Assembly: GCF_039555535.1 (NCBI RefSeq)
Contig: NZ_CP154630.1
Span: forward strand, 2,741,001 to 2,805,000
DNA: 64,000 nucleotides
From: Stenotrophomonas maltophilia
Lineage (GTDB): Bacteria; Pseudomonadota; Gammaproteobacteria; Xanthomonadales; Xanthomonadaceae
Direction of reading: 5' to 3'
Shown: positions 35,603 to 45,542 of the stretch, one piece after another
Layout of the letters: each line of letters opens with the position of its first letter
Position numbering within the stretch: the stretch's first letter is position 1
The notes under the pieces: model-generated
Seen by the model: only the letters and a program-made list of their open reading frames with translations
Databases searched by the model: none
What the model was told of the DNA's origin: nothing
Program-made: the position numbers and the translations under genes

Positions 35603-35797
35603 ATGGAATTCCATGTCGACGGCATGACCTGCGGCGGCTGCGCACGCAGTGTGACCCGTGCGATCCAGCAGATCGATCCCAACGCCAGCGTTGTGGCCGA
35701 CCCGCCGACCGGCCTGGTCAAGGTGCAGACCACCGCATCGCAGGAGCAGGTCTTCGCCGCGGTGAACGACGCCGGGTTCCCGCCGCGCACCGCGTGA
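35603..35797 (+). CDS. CopZ-like copper chaperone (single HMA domain)
   Basis: A 64-residue heavy-metal-associated domain protein: MEFHVDGMTCGGCARSV carries the MTCxxC Cu(I) site (here CGGC), and the rest keeps the beta-alpha-beta-beta-alpha-beta pattern. It would shuttle Cu(I) in the cytoplasm and hand it to CopA. AAGGAG lies 7 nt before the ATG. It has its own CueR-type promoter and converges with cueR over a shared terminator. Confidence 0.9.
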   Translation: MEFHVDGMTCGGCARSVTRAIQQIDPNASVVADPPTGLVKVQTTASQEQVFAAVNDAGFPPRTA

Positions 35798-35820
35798 TCC
35801 GCAGCGTCGCATCCACAACG

Positions 35821-35858
35821 AAGCCCGCCCGGTGCAACCGCATCGGGCGGGCTTTTTC
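35821..35858. terminator. Intrinsic terminator between copZ-like gene and cueR
   Basis: AAGCCCGCCCG pairs with CGGGCGGGCTT and is followed by a T-run on the plus strand and flanked by AAG on the other. It can serve both convergent transcripts, best the plus-strand one. Confidence 0.85.
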
Positions 35859-35875
35859 ATGCGCATGGCAGCGTC

Positions 35876-36331
35876 TCAGTGCTTGTGCGCGCGCCGACGC
35901 ACCGCGCCGGTCTTCGGTGCATCAACCGGCAACTGCATTTCGTCGTCCTCGCCCAGCCGCTGCAGGATCGGGCACTCCGGGCGCTCATCCCCCGCACAAC
36001 AGCTGATCAACGACTTCAGCGTGTCGGCCATCTGCCGCATGTGCTCGATGCGTTGTTCCAGGTCGGCGATGTGCTGCTCAGCCAGATGCTTCACGTCGGC
36101 ACTGTGGCGTGAGGTGTCGTTCCAGAGGCCGAGCAGATCGGCGATCTCGGCCACCTGGAACCCGAGATCACGCGCGCGTCGGATGAAGCGCAGGCGGTGG
36201 ATGTCCGCCTGCGAATATGCCCGGTAGCCGGACTCGGTGCGATCGGCCGCAGGAATCAGACCAATCTGTTCGTAGTAGCGGATCATCTTCGCCGACACGC
36301 TGGAGGCCTTGGCGGCTTCACCGATATTCAT
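35876..36331 (-). CDS. cueR: Cu(I)-responsive MerR-family regulator CueR
   Basis: A 151-residue MerR-family activator. The winged HTH is MNIGEAAKASSVSAKMIRYYEQIGLI, followed by a long dimerisation helix. The metal loop CCAGDERPEC places cysteines at 112 and 120, the same numbers as the Cu(I) ligands of E. coli CueR. A charged tail with HKH ends the protein. It lies 11 nt after copA in one operon and probably activates both copA and the copZ-like gene by untwisting their 19-bp-spacer promoters. Confidence 0.93.
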   Translation of the reverse strand: MNIGEAAKASSVSAKMIRYYEQIGLIPAADRTESGYRAYSQADIHRLRFIRRARDLGFQVAEIADLLGLWNDTSRHSADVKHLAEQHIADLEQRIEHMRQMADTLKSLISCCAGDERPECPILQRLGEDDEMQLPVDAPKTGAVRRRAHKH

Positions 36332-36342
36332 ACGGTTCTCCT

Positions 36343-38844
<2,502 letters not shown>

Positions 38845-38878
38845 GATCGGATTCCCGGGGTTCCTTCTGGATGCGGAC

Positions 38879-38909
38879 AGGCTAAACCTTGCCATTGTGG
38901 GAAGGTCAA
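38879..38909 (-). promoter_or_regulatory. CueR-type promoter of copA-cueR
   Basis: Read on the minus strand: -35 TTGACC (38909-38904), 19-bp spacer, -10 TAGCCT (38884-38879). The spacer contains an almost perfect dyad with half-sites ACCTT and AAGGT (38886-38906), matching the E. coli copA CueR box layout. Confidence 0.85.
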
Positions 38910-38933
38910 ATCCAGCTACCCCGGGACCGACCG

Positions 38934-38959
38934 GTAGCGCCGGGCCATGTCCGGCCTAC
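38934..38959. repeat. SMAG-type single unit
   Basis: GTAGCGCCGGGCCATGTCCG...CTAC, between the copA promoter and the end of TonB receptor 2. Confidence 0.7.
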
Positions 38960-38974
38960 CGCCTGCAACCCGCC

Positions 38975-41932
38975 TCAGAAGGTGAACACGTACTCCAGCG
39001 CGAACTCACGGCCCACCGCACCCAGCAGGCGGGTCGGGGCGAAGTCGTAGTCCAGCTTGTACGGATCCTTGTGGTTCCAGCTGGCCGAGTTGAACGCGTT
39101 GTTGACGTACACGTTCACCTTCGCGTGTTCGGTCACCTGGTAGCCCACGTTGAAGTTCCAGGTGATGAACGGCCCGACCCGGCCGAAGTACCGTGCGGTC
39201 TGCTGCCCGGCATTGGGATTCGGGTTGGGCGAGCCATCCGGACGCGTCGCCGGCTCCAGGCAGTTCAGCGACGGGCTGTCGCTGGGCACGTAGCCATCGG
39301 CGAACGGCAGGCAGCCGCCGGGATTGTCCAGGCGGTCGGTACCCCAGTGGTAGCGCACGCCCGGCACCGAGCCGACGCGGTCTGCGTAGACATTGGCGTT
39401 CCAGTTGCCACGCTGCCAGGCCAGGCTCGCGCGCAGCTTGCTGCGCAGGTCACGATCGCGCCGCTCCGGATTCGGGTCGTTGGCGTAGCGCTGTTCCTTG
39501 GTGGAGATCTGGTTGGTGTAGTTCAGGCCCAGCTGGAAGCTGCCCCACTGCGCGGTGTCCAGGCGATAGCGTGCGGTCAGGTCGATGCCACGCACCTCGC
39601 GGCTGGCCAGGTTGAACGGACCGCGCTCGATCGATACCAGGCGCCCGTTGCTGTCACGGTTCACGCGGGCCAGGATGCCGGCGCAGTACTCGCCACCGGC
39701 CGGATTGGCCCACGGCGTACCGTCCATGTTCTTGCCGGTCAGGCAGCCCGCTTCGCTGGCCAGCACCTCGTCGGCGCCAACGTCGACGATCATGTCTTCC
39801 AGCTTGATCGCCCAGTAGTCGGCGCTGACCGACAGGTTCGGCAGCACGTCCCAGACGAAGCCGACCGTCCACGAATCACCGGTTTCCGAGCGCAGCAGCG
39901 GCGTGCCACGGCGGTTCACATCGAACGTGTACCAGACATCGGTGTTGCCGACGCCGCAGTTGTTGACCAGATAGGCGCCGCTCTGGATGCAGCGCAGGCG
40001 GTCATAGGTCTGCACTTCGGAGCTGCTCGGCTGGCCCAGCAGGTAGTGCATGTCCGGCGCATGGAAGCTGGTGGCATACGAGCCACGCACCAGCAGCGAT
40101 TCCACCGGGCGCCATTCCAGGCCGACATTCCAGGTGGTTTCCTTCTGGCTGCCGATGTTCAGCGCTTCGCTGCTGTCGTCGGCCTTGTAGTTGCCATAAC
40201 GGTCATAGCGCGCGGCCGCGGTGGCGGTCACGCTCTCCAGCAGCGGGATCTTGAACTCGACGCCGGCCGAATAGCGCGTGCGCTCGCCACCACCACGGTC
40301 GACATTCTGCAGATCGAAGTCGATGCCGGCGCGTGGGTCAGGACTGAGGTGATAGCCCTGCTGCGCGACTTCAGCCACGGCTGCGAACGAGATGGGGCCG
40401 GCCCAGCCCTGGAACAGTTCGCCGGTGATGTCCGCCGACGCCTGGTTGACCCAGGAGGTCGCGCGGTTCTTCGCCACCGTACCCATCTGCCAGTACTGGT
40501 CCGGCGTCAGCGGATTCCACCAGCGCGATTCGTTCAACGCGTAGATCGCCTCGCCATCGGCAGTGGTGCCCAGCTTCGGGCCGAGGAAGTAGTCGTACGA
40601 CTTCTGCTTGTCGACCACGTTCTGCCGCTCTTCCACACGGTAGTACGAACGCCCTACCGTTGCGCTCCAGTCGAAACGGTCGGCGAGGCGCCCGCGCAGG
40701 CCGGCACTCCAGTCCCAGGACAGTTCGCGATTGGTGTTGCGCAGCGTATCGAGGCCGCCCACCTCGTTTGGCGTGAACTGGCGCACGCCGAGGATCGGGC
40801 GGTTGCGGTTGGCATCCCAGTAGTAGCCGTTGTCATCGTCGATCAGCGACACGCCGGGCGGATTGGTGCCCCATATCGCCTCCGAGCGGTACACCGCCAG
40901 GTTGGTCCAGGCCTGCAGGTCGTTGCTGAAATCGAAGGTGGCATACAGGTTGCCGGACACGTTCTCGGCACCGCCGGTCAGCAGCCAGTTGGCGTAGTCG
41001 GCGCTCATGCCGCACAGGCGGCCGGTATTGGTGATGGTGTTGGCGGCGTAGTTGTAGACCAGCCGGTCGGCGGTGTAGTACTCGCCGTTGAACTTCTCGC
41101 AGGTGCCGGCCGGTGGCGCCAGGCGCTGGCCGTTGCTCGGATCAATCAGCGCCAGGCCGGCAGCGGGACGGAAGCCGACCTTGCGCTGTTCCATGTTCCA
41201 GGATGGGTACGGCGCATCGTCTGCGTCGTCCATCTGCGGGCGGTCACGGCCGAACAACGGATCGCGCTTGGTGTACTGCAGCGCGTAGGTCACGCTCCAG
41301 TTGTCACCGGTCTTGCCGCCGGCCCAGGACAGATCCCAGGTATCACGGCCGCCTTCGGTCGACGTGCCGCCGCGTACGCGCACTTCATCACCGTCGTAGT
41401 TCGTCTTCAGGATGACGTTGACCACACCGGCAATCGCATCGGAACCGTAGATGGCCGAGGCGCCTCCGGTCAGTACTTCGATGCGTTCCACCGCAGCAGC
41501 CGGAATGTTGCCGTAGTTGGAGAAGTTGGTCTCGCCGCCGTACGGCAGCGGGTAGTCGGCCACACGACGACCATTCACCAGCAGCAGCGAGCGGTTCGGG
41601 CCCATGCCGCGCAGGTTCAGGCCACTGGCATTGGGCGTATGCGAGCCCCATTGCGAAGCGGCTTCGACAGTGCCGGTCGCTTCGGTCAGCGTCTTAAGTG
41701 CGTCATACACGCTGACGAAGCCTTCCTTCTGGATCTGCGCAGCGGTGATCACGTTGACCGGTGCAGGGCCTTCGACGCTGGCGCGCTTGATGCGCGAGCC
41801 GGTGACGGTGACCGCGTCGAGATCCTTGGTGGACGAGCTTGAGGCTTCCTGCGCATTGGCAGCCAGGGGAAGCAGGGCCAGGACCAAGGCCTGGGACAGC
41901 AGGTGACGGCGCTTGCGGACGATCTGAGCCAT
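38975..41932 (-). CDS. TonB-dependent receptor (receptor 2)
   Basis: A 985-residue outer-membrane receptor with signal peptide MAQIVRKRRHLLSQALVLALLPLAANAQ, TonB-box-like LDAVTVTGSRI, plug (VYDALKTLTEATGTVEAASQWGSHTPNASGLNLRGMG, then LVNGRR and EVLTGGASAIYGSDAIAGVVNVI) and a barrel ending EFALEYVFTF. It belongs to a different subfamily from receptor 1 (SusC-less, GxRxxL plug with a NASGLNLRG motif), so the locus has two non-redundant import gates. Two predicted LacI operators lie 70-120 bp upstream. The ligand is probably a glycan or glycopeptide piece. Confidence 0.88.
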   Translation of the reverse strand: MAQIVRKRRHLLSQALVLALLPLAANAQEASSSSTKDLDAVTVTGSRIKRASVEGPAPVNVITAAQIQKEGFVSVYDALKTLTEATGTVEAASQWGSHTPNASGLNLRGMGPNRSLLLVNGRRVADYPLPYGGETNFSNYGNIPAAAVERIEVLTGGASAIYGSDAIAGVVNVILKTNYDGDEVRVRGGTSTEGGRDTWDLSWAGGKTGDNWSVTYALQYTKRDPLFGRDRPQMDDADDAPYPSWNMEQRKVGFRPAAGLALIDPSNGQRLAPPAGTCEKFNGEYYTADRLVYNYAANTITNTGRLCGMSADYANWLLTGGAENVSGNLYATFDFSNDLQAWTNLAVYRSEAIWGTNPPGVSLIDDDNGYYWDANRNRPILGVRQFTPNEVGGLDTLRNTNRELSWDWSAGLRGRLADRFDWSATVGRSYYRVEERQNVVDKQKSYDYFLGPKLGTTADGEAIYALNESRWWNPLTPDQYWQMGTVAKNRATSWVNQASADITGELFQGWAGPISFAAVAEVAQQGYHLSPDPRAGIDFDLQNVDRGGGERTRYSAGVEFKIPLLESVTATAAARYDRYGNYKADDSSEALNIGSQKETTWNVGLEWRPVESLLVRGSYATSFHAPDMHYLLGQPSSSEVQTYDRLRCIQSGAYLVNNCGVGNTDVWYTFDVNRRGTPLLRSETGDSWTVGFVWDVLPNLSVSADYWAIKLEDMIVDVGADEVLASEAGCLTGKNMDGTPWANPAGGEYCAGILARVNRDSNGRLVSIERGPFNLASREVRGIDLTARYRLDTAQWGSFQLGLNYTNQISTKEQRYANDPNPERRDRDLRSKLRASLAWQRGNWNANVYADRVGSVPGVRYHWGTDRLDNPGGCLPFADGYVPSDSPSLNCLEPATRPDGSPNPNPNAGQQTARYFGRVGPFITWNFNVGYQVTEHAKVNVYVNNAFNSASWNHKDPYKLDYDFAPTRLLGAVGREFALEYVFTF

Positions 41933-42002
41933 GGGTGGTTGCTCTTCGAAAGTGTGGACGCACGGACGGGTGGTGGCGCGGCACTACGGCTGATCCGGGC
42001 AC

Positions 42003-42016
42003 CTGGATCGGTTCAA
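42003..42016. promoter_or_regulatory. Predicted LacI operator, proximal site of TonB receptor 2
   Basis: CTGGATCGGTTCAA, the most divergent of the six copies (two changes from consensus), 71 bp upstream of the receptor ATG. Confidence 0.55.
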
Positions 42017-42038
42017 GACCGACCCGGCGCCCTCCCCT

Positions 42039-42052
42039 GTGGATCGATCCAA
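42039..42052. promoter_or_regulatory. Predicted LacI operator, distal site of TonB receptor 2
   Basis: GTGGATCGATCCAA, 107 bp upstream of the receptor ATG. Its core GGATCGATCC is a perfect palindrome. It is 36 bp from the proximal site. Confidence 0.7.
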
Positions 42053-42242
42053 ACTAAAGCACAGCTGAACTATGCGCAGCATGCCGCAACGCACAAACCG
42101 GCGACGGCGTGCCGTTATTGGCTACCGGTATCGAGAGCAATCAATGGGTTGCGGACTATCGCTGAGAGAGCAGCGCAGGAATGCGTGACACGATTGCGAC
42201 AATCACGCGCGGAACGGTTCTGTCCGCGGCAAGCCTGCTGCA

Positions 42243-42327
42243 GGGGTCAGATCCCTTCGCAGAAGGGCTCTGACCCAATTGCGTGCGCGGTCGGGGTCGG
42301 AGCCCTTCTGCGAAGGGATCCGACCCC
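42243..42327. repeat. Two adjacent GGGGTCAG-type palindromes
   Basis: Units at 42243-42276 and 42293-42327 share the ends GGGGTC(A/G)GA...GACCC(C) and the stem CCCTTCGCAGAAGGG (reversed in the second). They follow the cutC stop codon and may end that transcript. Confidence 0.7.
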
Positions 42328-42337
42328 GCGCCTGCAA

Positions 42338-43069
42338 TCAGCCGTCCAGCGCCTGACGCAGTGCAGCCACGGTGGCGGTGGCGGTCTGGCTCCAGTCCGG
42401 GTCCAGGCCGCGCAGCGCCGGGTTCTGGAACTGCATGGCCGAGCGCCGTAGGCCCTTGGCCGAGGCGTGCAGTTCGCTGCAGCCACTCTTCCGCGCGACC
42501 GTGGCAATGTTGGCCGGGCCCAGTCCGGCACCAGCCATCACCGTGATGCGCCCCGCCGCCTGGGTAACCAGGCCCGCCAGCACCTCGGCACCGGCCTCGG
42601 CGCTTGCCTGGCCCCCCGAGGTCAATACCCGTTGGCATCCCAGCCCGATCACCTGCTCCAGTGCGGCAGGCAGGTCGCGGGCGGCATCGAAGGCGCGGTG
42701 GAAGGTCACCTGCAACGGCCCGGCGGCCTGCACCAGTTCGCGGCACAGCGGCAGGTCGATGTCGCCCTGCACATCCAGTGCGCCGATCACAACGCCATCG
42801 CAGCCGAGGGCACGGCACTGCGCGATGTCACGCAGCATCAGTTCGGTTTCCAGCGCGTCGTAGTGGAAATCACCCGGACGCGGGCGCACCAGCACGAACA
42901 GCGGAATCGACAGGCGTTCGCGGGCGATGGCGATGCTGGCAAACGACGGCGTGGTGCCACCCTCGGCCAGGTTGTCGAACAGCTCGATGCGGTCGGCGCC
43001 GCCGGCCTGGGCGGCCAGCGCCGAGGCCAGCGAGTTGCTGGCGATCTCCAGGGTGCGCAGCTTGCTCAC
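42338..43069 (-). CDS. cutC: CutC-family TIM-barrel protein
   Basis: A 243-residue protein of the CutC family: LEIASNSLASALAAQAGGADRIELFDNLAEGGTTPS, LVRPRPGDFHYDALE and VTFHRAFD are family hallmarks. CutC is traditionally called a copper homeostasis protein, but its biochemical function is unsettled. Here it starts at a GTG that overlaps the stop of the glycosylasparaginase gene (GTGA, 4 nt), so the two are translationally coupled in an operon behind a LacI operator. No CueR-type promoter is nearby. This context favours a role in glycan or amino-sugar metabolism over copper handling; that is inference. Confidence 0.88.
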   Translation of the reverse strand: MSKLRTLEIASNSLASALAAQAGGADRIELFDNLAEGGTTPSFASIAIARERLSIPLFVLVRPRPGDFHYDALETELMLRDIAQCRALGCDGVVIGALDVQGDIDLPLCRELVQAAGPLQVTFHRAFDAARDLPAALEQVIGLGCQRVLTSGGQASAEAGAEVLAGLVTQAAGRITVMAGAGLGPANIATVARKSGCSELHASAKGLRRSAMQFQNPALRGLDPDWSQTATATVAALRQALDG

Positions 43070-44064
43070 GCCTGCGTGCTCGTGTAGATCGACGGCGAAT
43101 CGCGCAGGTCGTCCTGGCGCTGCGCATCACACACCGCGTAGACGAAACCGCGGTGCAACGCGTACGCGCCCACCTCGCCCTGCTTGTTCATGGCCAGGAA
43201 GCACACCTGCAGCGTTCTGCTCGCTTCCGGGCGCTTGCGCACCACGCGGTCGATCGCCTCGCGACAGGCCTGCGCCGGCGAGCGCCCCTGGCGCATCAGC
43301 TCGACCACCAGGAACGAAGCGGCGTTGCGGATCATCTCCTCACCTACGCCCGAGGCGGTGGCCGCTCCCACTTCGTTGTCGACATACAGGCCGGCACCGA
43401 TGATCGGGCTGTCGCCGACCCGGCCGTGCAGCTTCCAGGCCATGCCGCTGGTGGTGCAGGCACCGGCCAGATGGCCCTTGGCATCCAGCGCCAGCATGCC
43501 GATGGTGTCGTGGTTGTCGCTGTTGCCGGGGATGCCACGGCGCTCGGCGTTGATCTGCGGCTGGTACTTCTCGGTCTTCAGCCACTCGCGCCAGGCCGCT
43601 TCGGCCTGCGGCGTCAGCAGGCGCTGGCGTTCGAAACCCTGCTGCACGGCAAACTGCTGTGCGCCCTCGCCCACCAGCAGCACATGCGGGCTGTTCTCCA
43701 TCACTTTGCGGGCCACCGAGACCGGATGCAGGATGTCGACCAGCGCGGCCACCGCGCCACAGCGGCCATCACCATCCATGATGCTGGCATCCAGGCTCAG
43801 CACGCCGTCGCGATCCGGGTTGCCGCAATAACCGACGGTGGGGTTGCACAGTTCGCTCTCGGCCCAGCGTGCACCGGCTTCGACCGCATCCAGCGCGCTG
43901 CCACCTTGCGTCAGTACTTTCCACGCAGCCTGGTTGGCCGGCACTCCGAAGTCCCAGGTCGAAACCACCTTGGCTCCACCCTGCGCGCGCGCGAGTACGC
44001 CCGGTAATGCTGCCATGCCTGCGGCCAGTGCGCCGGCCTGCAGGAACTGCCTGCGATCCACCAT
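43066..44064 (-). CDS. N4-(beta-N-acetylglucosaminyl)-L-asparaginase (glycosylasparaginase), Tat-exported
   Basis: A 332-residue Ntn-hydrolase. The N-terminus DRRQFLQAGALAAGMAALPGVLARA looks like a twin-arginine signal. The precursor contains the autocleavage site NHDTIGML, with Thr187 the new N-terminal nucleophile of the beta-chain, and the following DSPIIGAGLYVDNEVGAATASGVGEEMIR, typical of aspartylglucosaminidases. It hydrolyses the bond between GlcNAc and Asn, the last step of N-glycan removal. It lies between the hexokinase gene and cutC, under the same predicted operator. A plain isoaspartyl peptidase is less likely given the motif set and context. Confidence 0.9.
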   Translation of the reverse strand: MVDRRQFLQAGALAAGMAALPGVLARAQGGAKVVSTWDFGVPANQAAWKVLTQGGSALDAVEAGARWAESELCNPTVGYCGNPDRDGVLSLDASIMDGDGRCGAVAALVDILHPVSVARKVMENSPHVLLVGEGAQQFAVQQGFERQRLLTPQAEAAWREWLKTEKYQPQINAERRGIPGNSDNHDTIGMLALDAKGHLAGACTTSGMAWKLHGRVGDSPIIGAGLYVDNEVGAATASGVGEEMIRNAASFLVVELMRQGRSPAQACREAIDRVVRKRPEASRTLQVCFLAMNKQGEVGAYALHRGFVYAVCDAQRQDDLRDSPSIYTSTQA

Positions 44065-44115
44065 CTTCCCCTCCCAGTCTGCAATGTGCGGCCGGCCCTA
44101 TGCCGGTCGCAGCGA

Positions 44116-45138
44116 TCAGTCGTGCGCGGGCTGTCGTGCGGCGTGCCAGACCGCTGCACCGAGTACGCCCAGCTGGCCGTGCTCCACGCGCCATACCGGC
44201 ACCTGGCGCAGCACCTCGGTCAGCACGCCCTTGTTGAGGAAGCGCTCACGGAAGCGGCCATCGGCCAGGAAATCCTGCACATGCGCGGAAATGCCTCCGG
44301 CCAGGTACACCGAGCGTGCACCGACGGCGATCGCTGCGTCGCCGGCCAGGCTGCCCAGCCAGGCGCAGAACACCTGCAGCGTCTCCACCGCCAGCGCATC
44401 CTCGCCGCTGCGGGCGGCGCCGATCAGCGCCTCGGTGCTGGACCACACCGGGGTGACGCCACGCAGTTCGCACAGGCACGGATACAGGTTCATCAGGCCG
44501 CTGCCGGAAAGCACGCGCTCGTTGTCCACGTGCGCCCAGCGCTGAAGCAGCTTGCCCAGCACCTGCAGTTCCAGCGCGTTGCCGGCGGCAAGCGCGGCAT
44601 GGCCGATCTCACTGGCCAGCACCGGGCGCTCGCCATCGGCGAAACGCAGCGCGGCGCCCAGGCCGGTGCCCGCGCCCAGCACCAGCGCCGGGAACGCCTG
44701 CGCCGGATCGGCGTCGCCGTTCAATGGCACCAACGTCTCGCGCTGCAGGTACGGGATGGCCAGTGCCACCGCCTCGAAATCATTGATCAGCTGCAGCTCG
44801 CGCAGCCCGGACTGCGCGCGGGTGGCCGACAGCGATACGGTCCACGGCAGGTTGGAATTGATCAGCACATCGCCATCGAGCAGGCCGGCGATGGCCACCA
44901 CGGCAGTCTGCACCGGCTGGCTGAGGCCAGCGGTGAAATCAGCAAGGATCGCCGCCAGGCTGGGATGCTCGGCGCAGGCGTAGGTGCGATGGCTGCCCAG
45001 CAGCGGCGCCTGGCCGGGTTGCGTTTCAGCCAACGCCAAACGGGCGAAGGTGCCGCCGACATCGGCGACGACCAGATGGCGCGGAAGACCGCCGCGGGCG
45101 GAGTCGGAGGAAACCGGGGACGCTGCTGCGATGGTCAC
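44116..45138 (-). CDS. glk: Glucokinase/hexokinase (Glk family)
   Basis: A 340-residue ATP-dependent hexokinase of the proteobacterial Glk type: VVADVGGTFARLAL near residue 22 (ATP phosphate 1), INDFEAVALAIPYL with the catalytic Asp, LGAGTGLGAAL, SEIGHAAL and YLAGGISAHVQDFL. It starts at GTG 45138, only 10 nt downstream of a predicted LacI operator. Its operon partner releases GlcNAc, so the substrate could be glucose, mannose or GlcNAc; sequence alone does not decide. It would feed the released sugar into the cell's amino-sugar or glycolytic pools. Confidence 0.83.
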   Translation of the reverse strand: MTIAAASPVSSDSARGGLPRHLVVADVGGTFARLALAETQPGQAPLLGSHRTYACAEHPSLAAILADFTAGLSQPVQTAVVAIAGLLDGDVLINSNLPWTVSLSATRAQSGLRELQLINDFEAVALAIPYLQRETLVPLNGDADPAQAFPALVLGAGTGLGAALRFADGERPVLASEIGHAALAAGNALELQVLGKLLQRWAHVDNERVLSGSGLMNLYPCLCELRGVTPVWSSTEALIGAARSGEDALAVETLQVFCAWLGSLAGDAAIAVGARSVYLAGGISAHVQDFLADGRFRERFLNKGVLTEVLRQVPVWRVEHGQLGVLGAAVWHAARQPAHD

Positions 45139-45148
45139 GCTGGCCTGC

Positions 45149-45162
45149 TTGGATCGATCGAA
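45149..45162. promoter_or_regulatory. Predicted LacI operator upstream of glk-glycosylasparaginase-cutC
   Basis: TTGGATCGATCGAA, 10 bp upstream of the glk GTG. It would overlap the transcription start or ribosome-binding region, so binding should shut the operon off. Confidence 0.72.
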
Positions 45163-45222
45163 TCGCCCCGATTCTCAGGCATCAGGGCGGCTTTGCCTAG
45201 CACGCCGGTGGTTCAGGTTGGC

Positions 45223-45507
45223 CTACATGCCTTCCTGTTCGGCCACCTGCACGCCGTCCACCAGCACGCGCAGGCGCTGCGGGCGGAAGCCGGCGAACAG
45301 CAGCGGCCGGGTGCGTTCCACCAGCACTTCATGGCCAGCAATGTGGCACAGCCACGACTGTACCAGCGAGAACGAGAAGTGGGTGCCCGGATGCAGCGGG
45401 TGCTGCACCCAGACCTTCTCGGTGGCGCTCTGCAGCAGCATCGCGCCGGTGAACCAGTGGCGACTGAGGGTCACCGGCGTGGTGCCGGCCATGAAGCGGA
45501 TATCCAT
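45223..45507 (-). CDS. Hypothetical 94-residue protein
   Basis: A small protein starting MDIRFMAGTTPVTLSRHWFTGAMLL and rich in His, Trp and Phe, with no signal peptide or membrane helix. I do not recognise a family. The predicted secondary structure is mostly beta. It follows the phosphoesterase by 35 nt on the same strand and ends 60 bp before the LacI operator of glk, so it belongs to the phosphoesterase transcript more than to the glycan operon. The reading frame is uninterrupted and the ATG has AAAGGAC upstream, which supports a real gene. Confidence 0.6.
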   Translation of the reverse strand: MDIRFMAGTTPVTLSRHWFTGAMLLQSATEKVWVQHPLHPGTHFSFSLVQSWLCHIAGHEVLVERTRPLLFAGFRPQRLRVLVDGVQVAEQEGM

Positions 45508-45542
45508 GCGGGGTCCTTTCGCTGGAGAGGCCTTGCGGCGTG

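Larger units (their letters stand above)
41933..42337. other. Intergenic region between TonB receptor 2 and cutC
   Basis: A 405-bp gene-free stretch. It holds the receptor leader, two LacI operators (42003, 42039) and a pair of GGGGTCAG palindromes (42243-42327) just after the cutC stop. Nothing else is recognisable. Confidence 0.7.
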
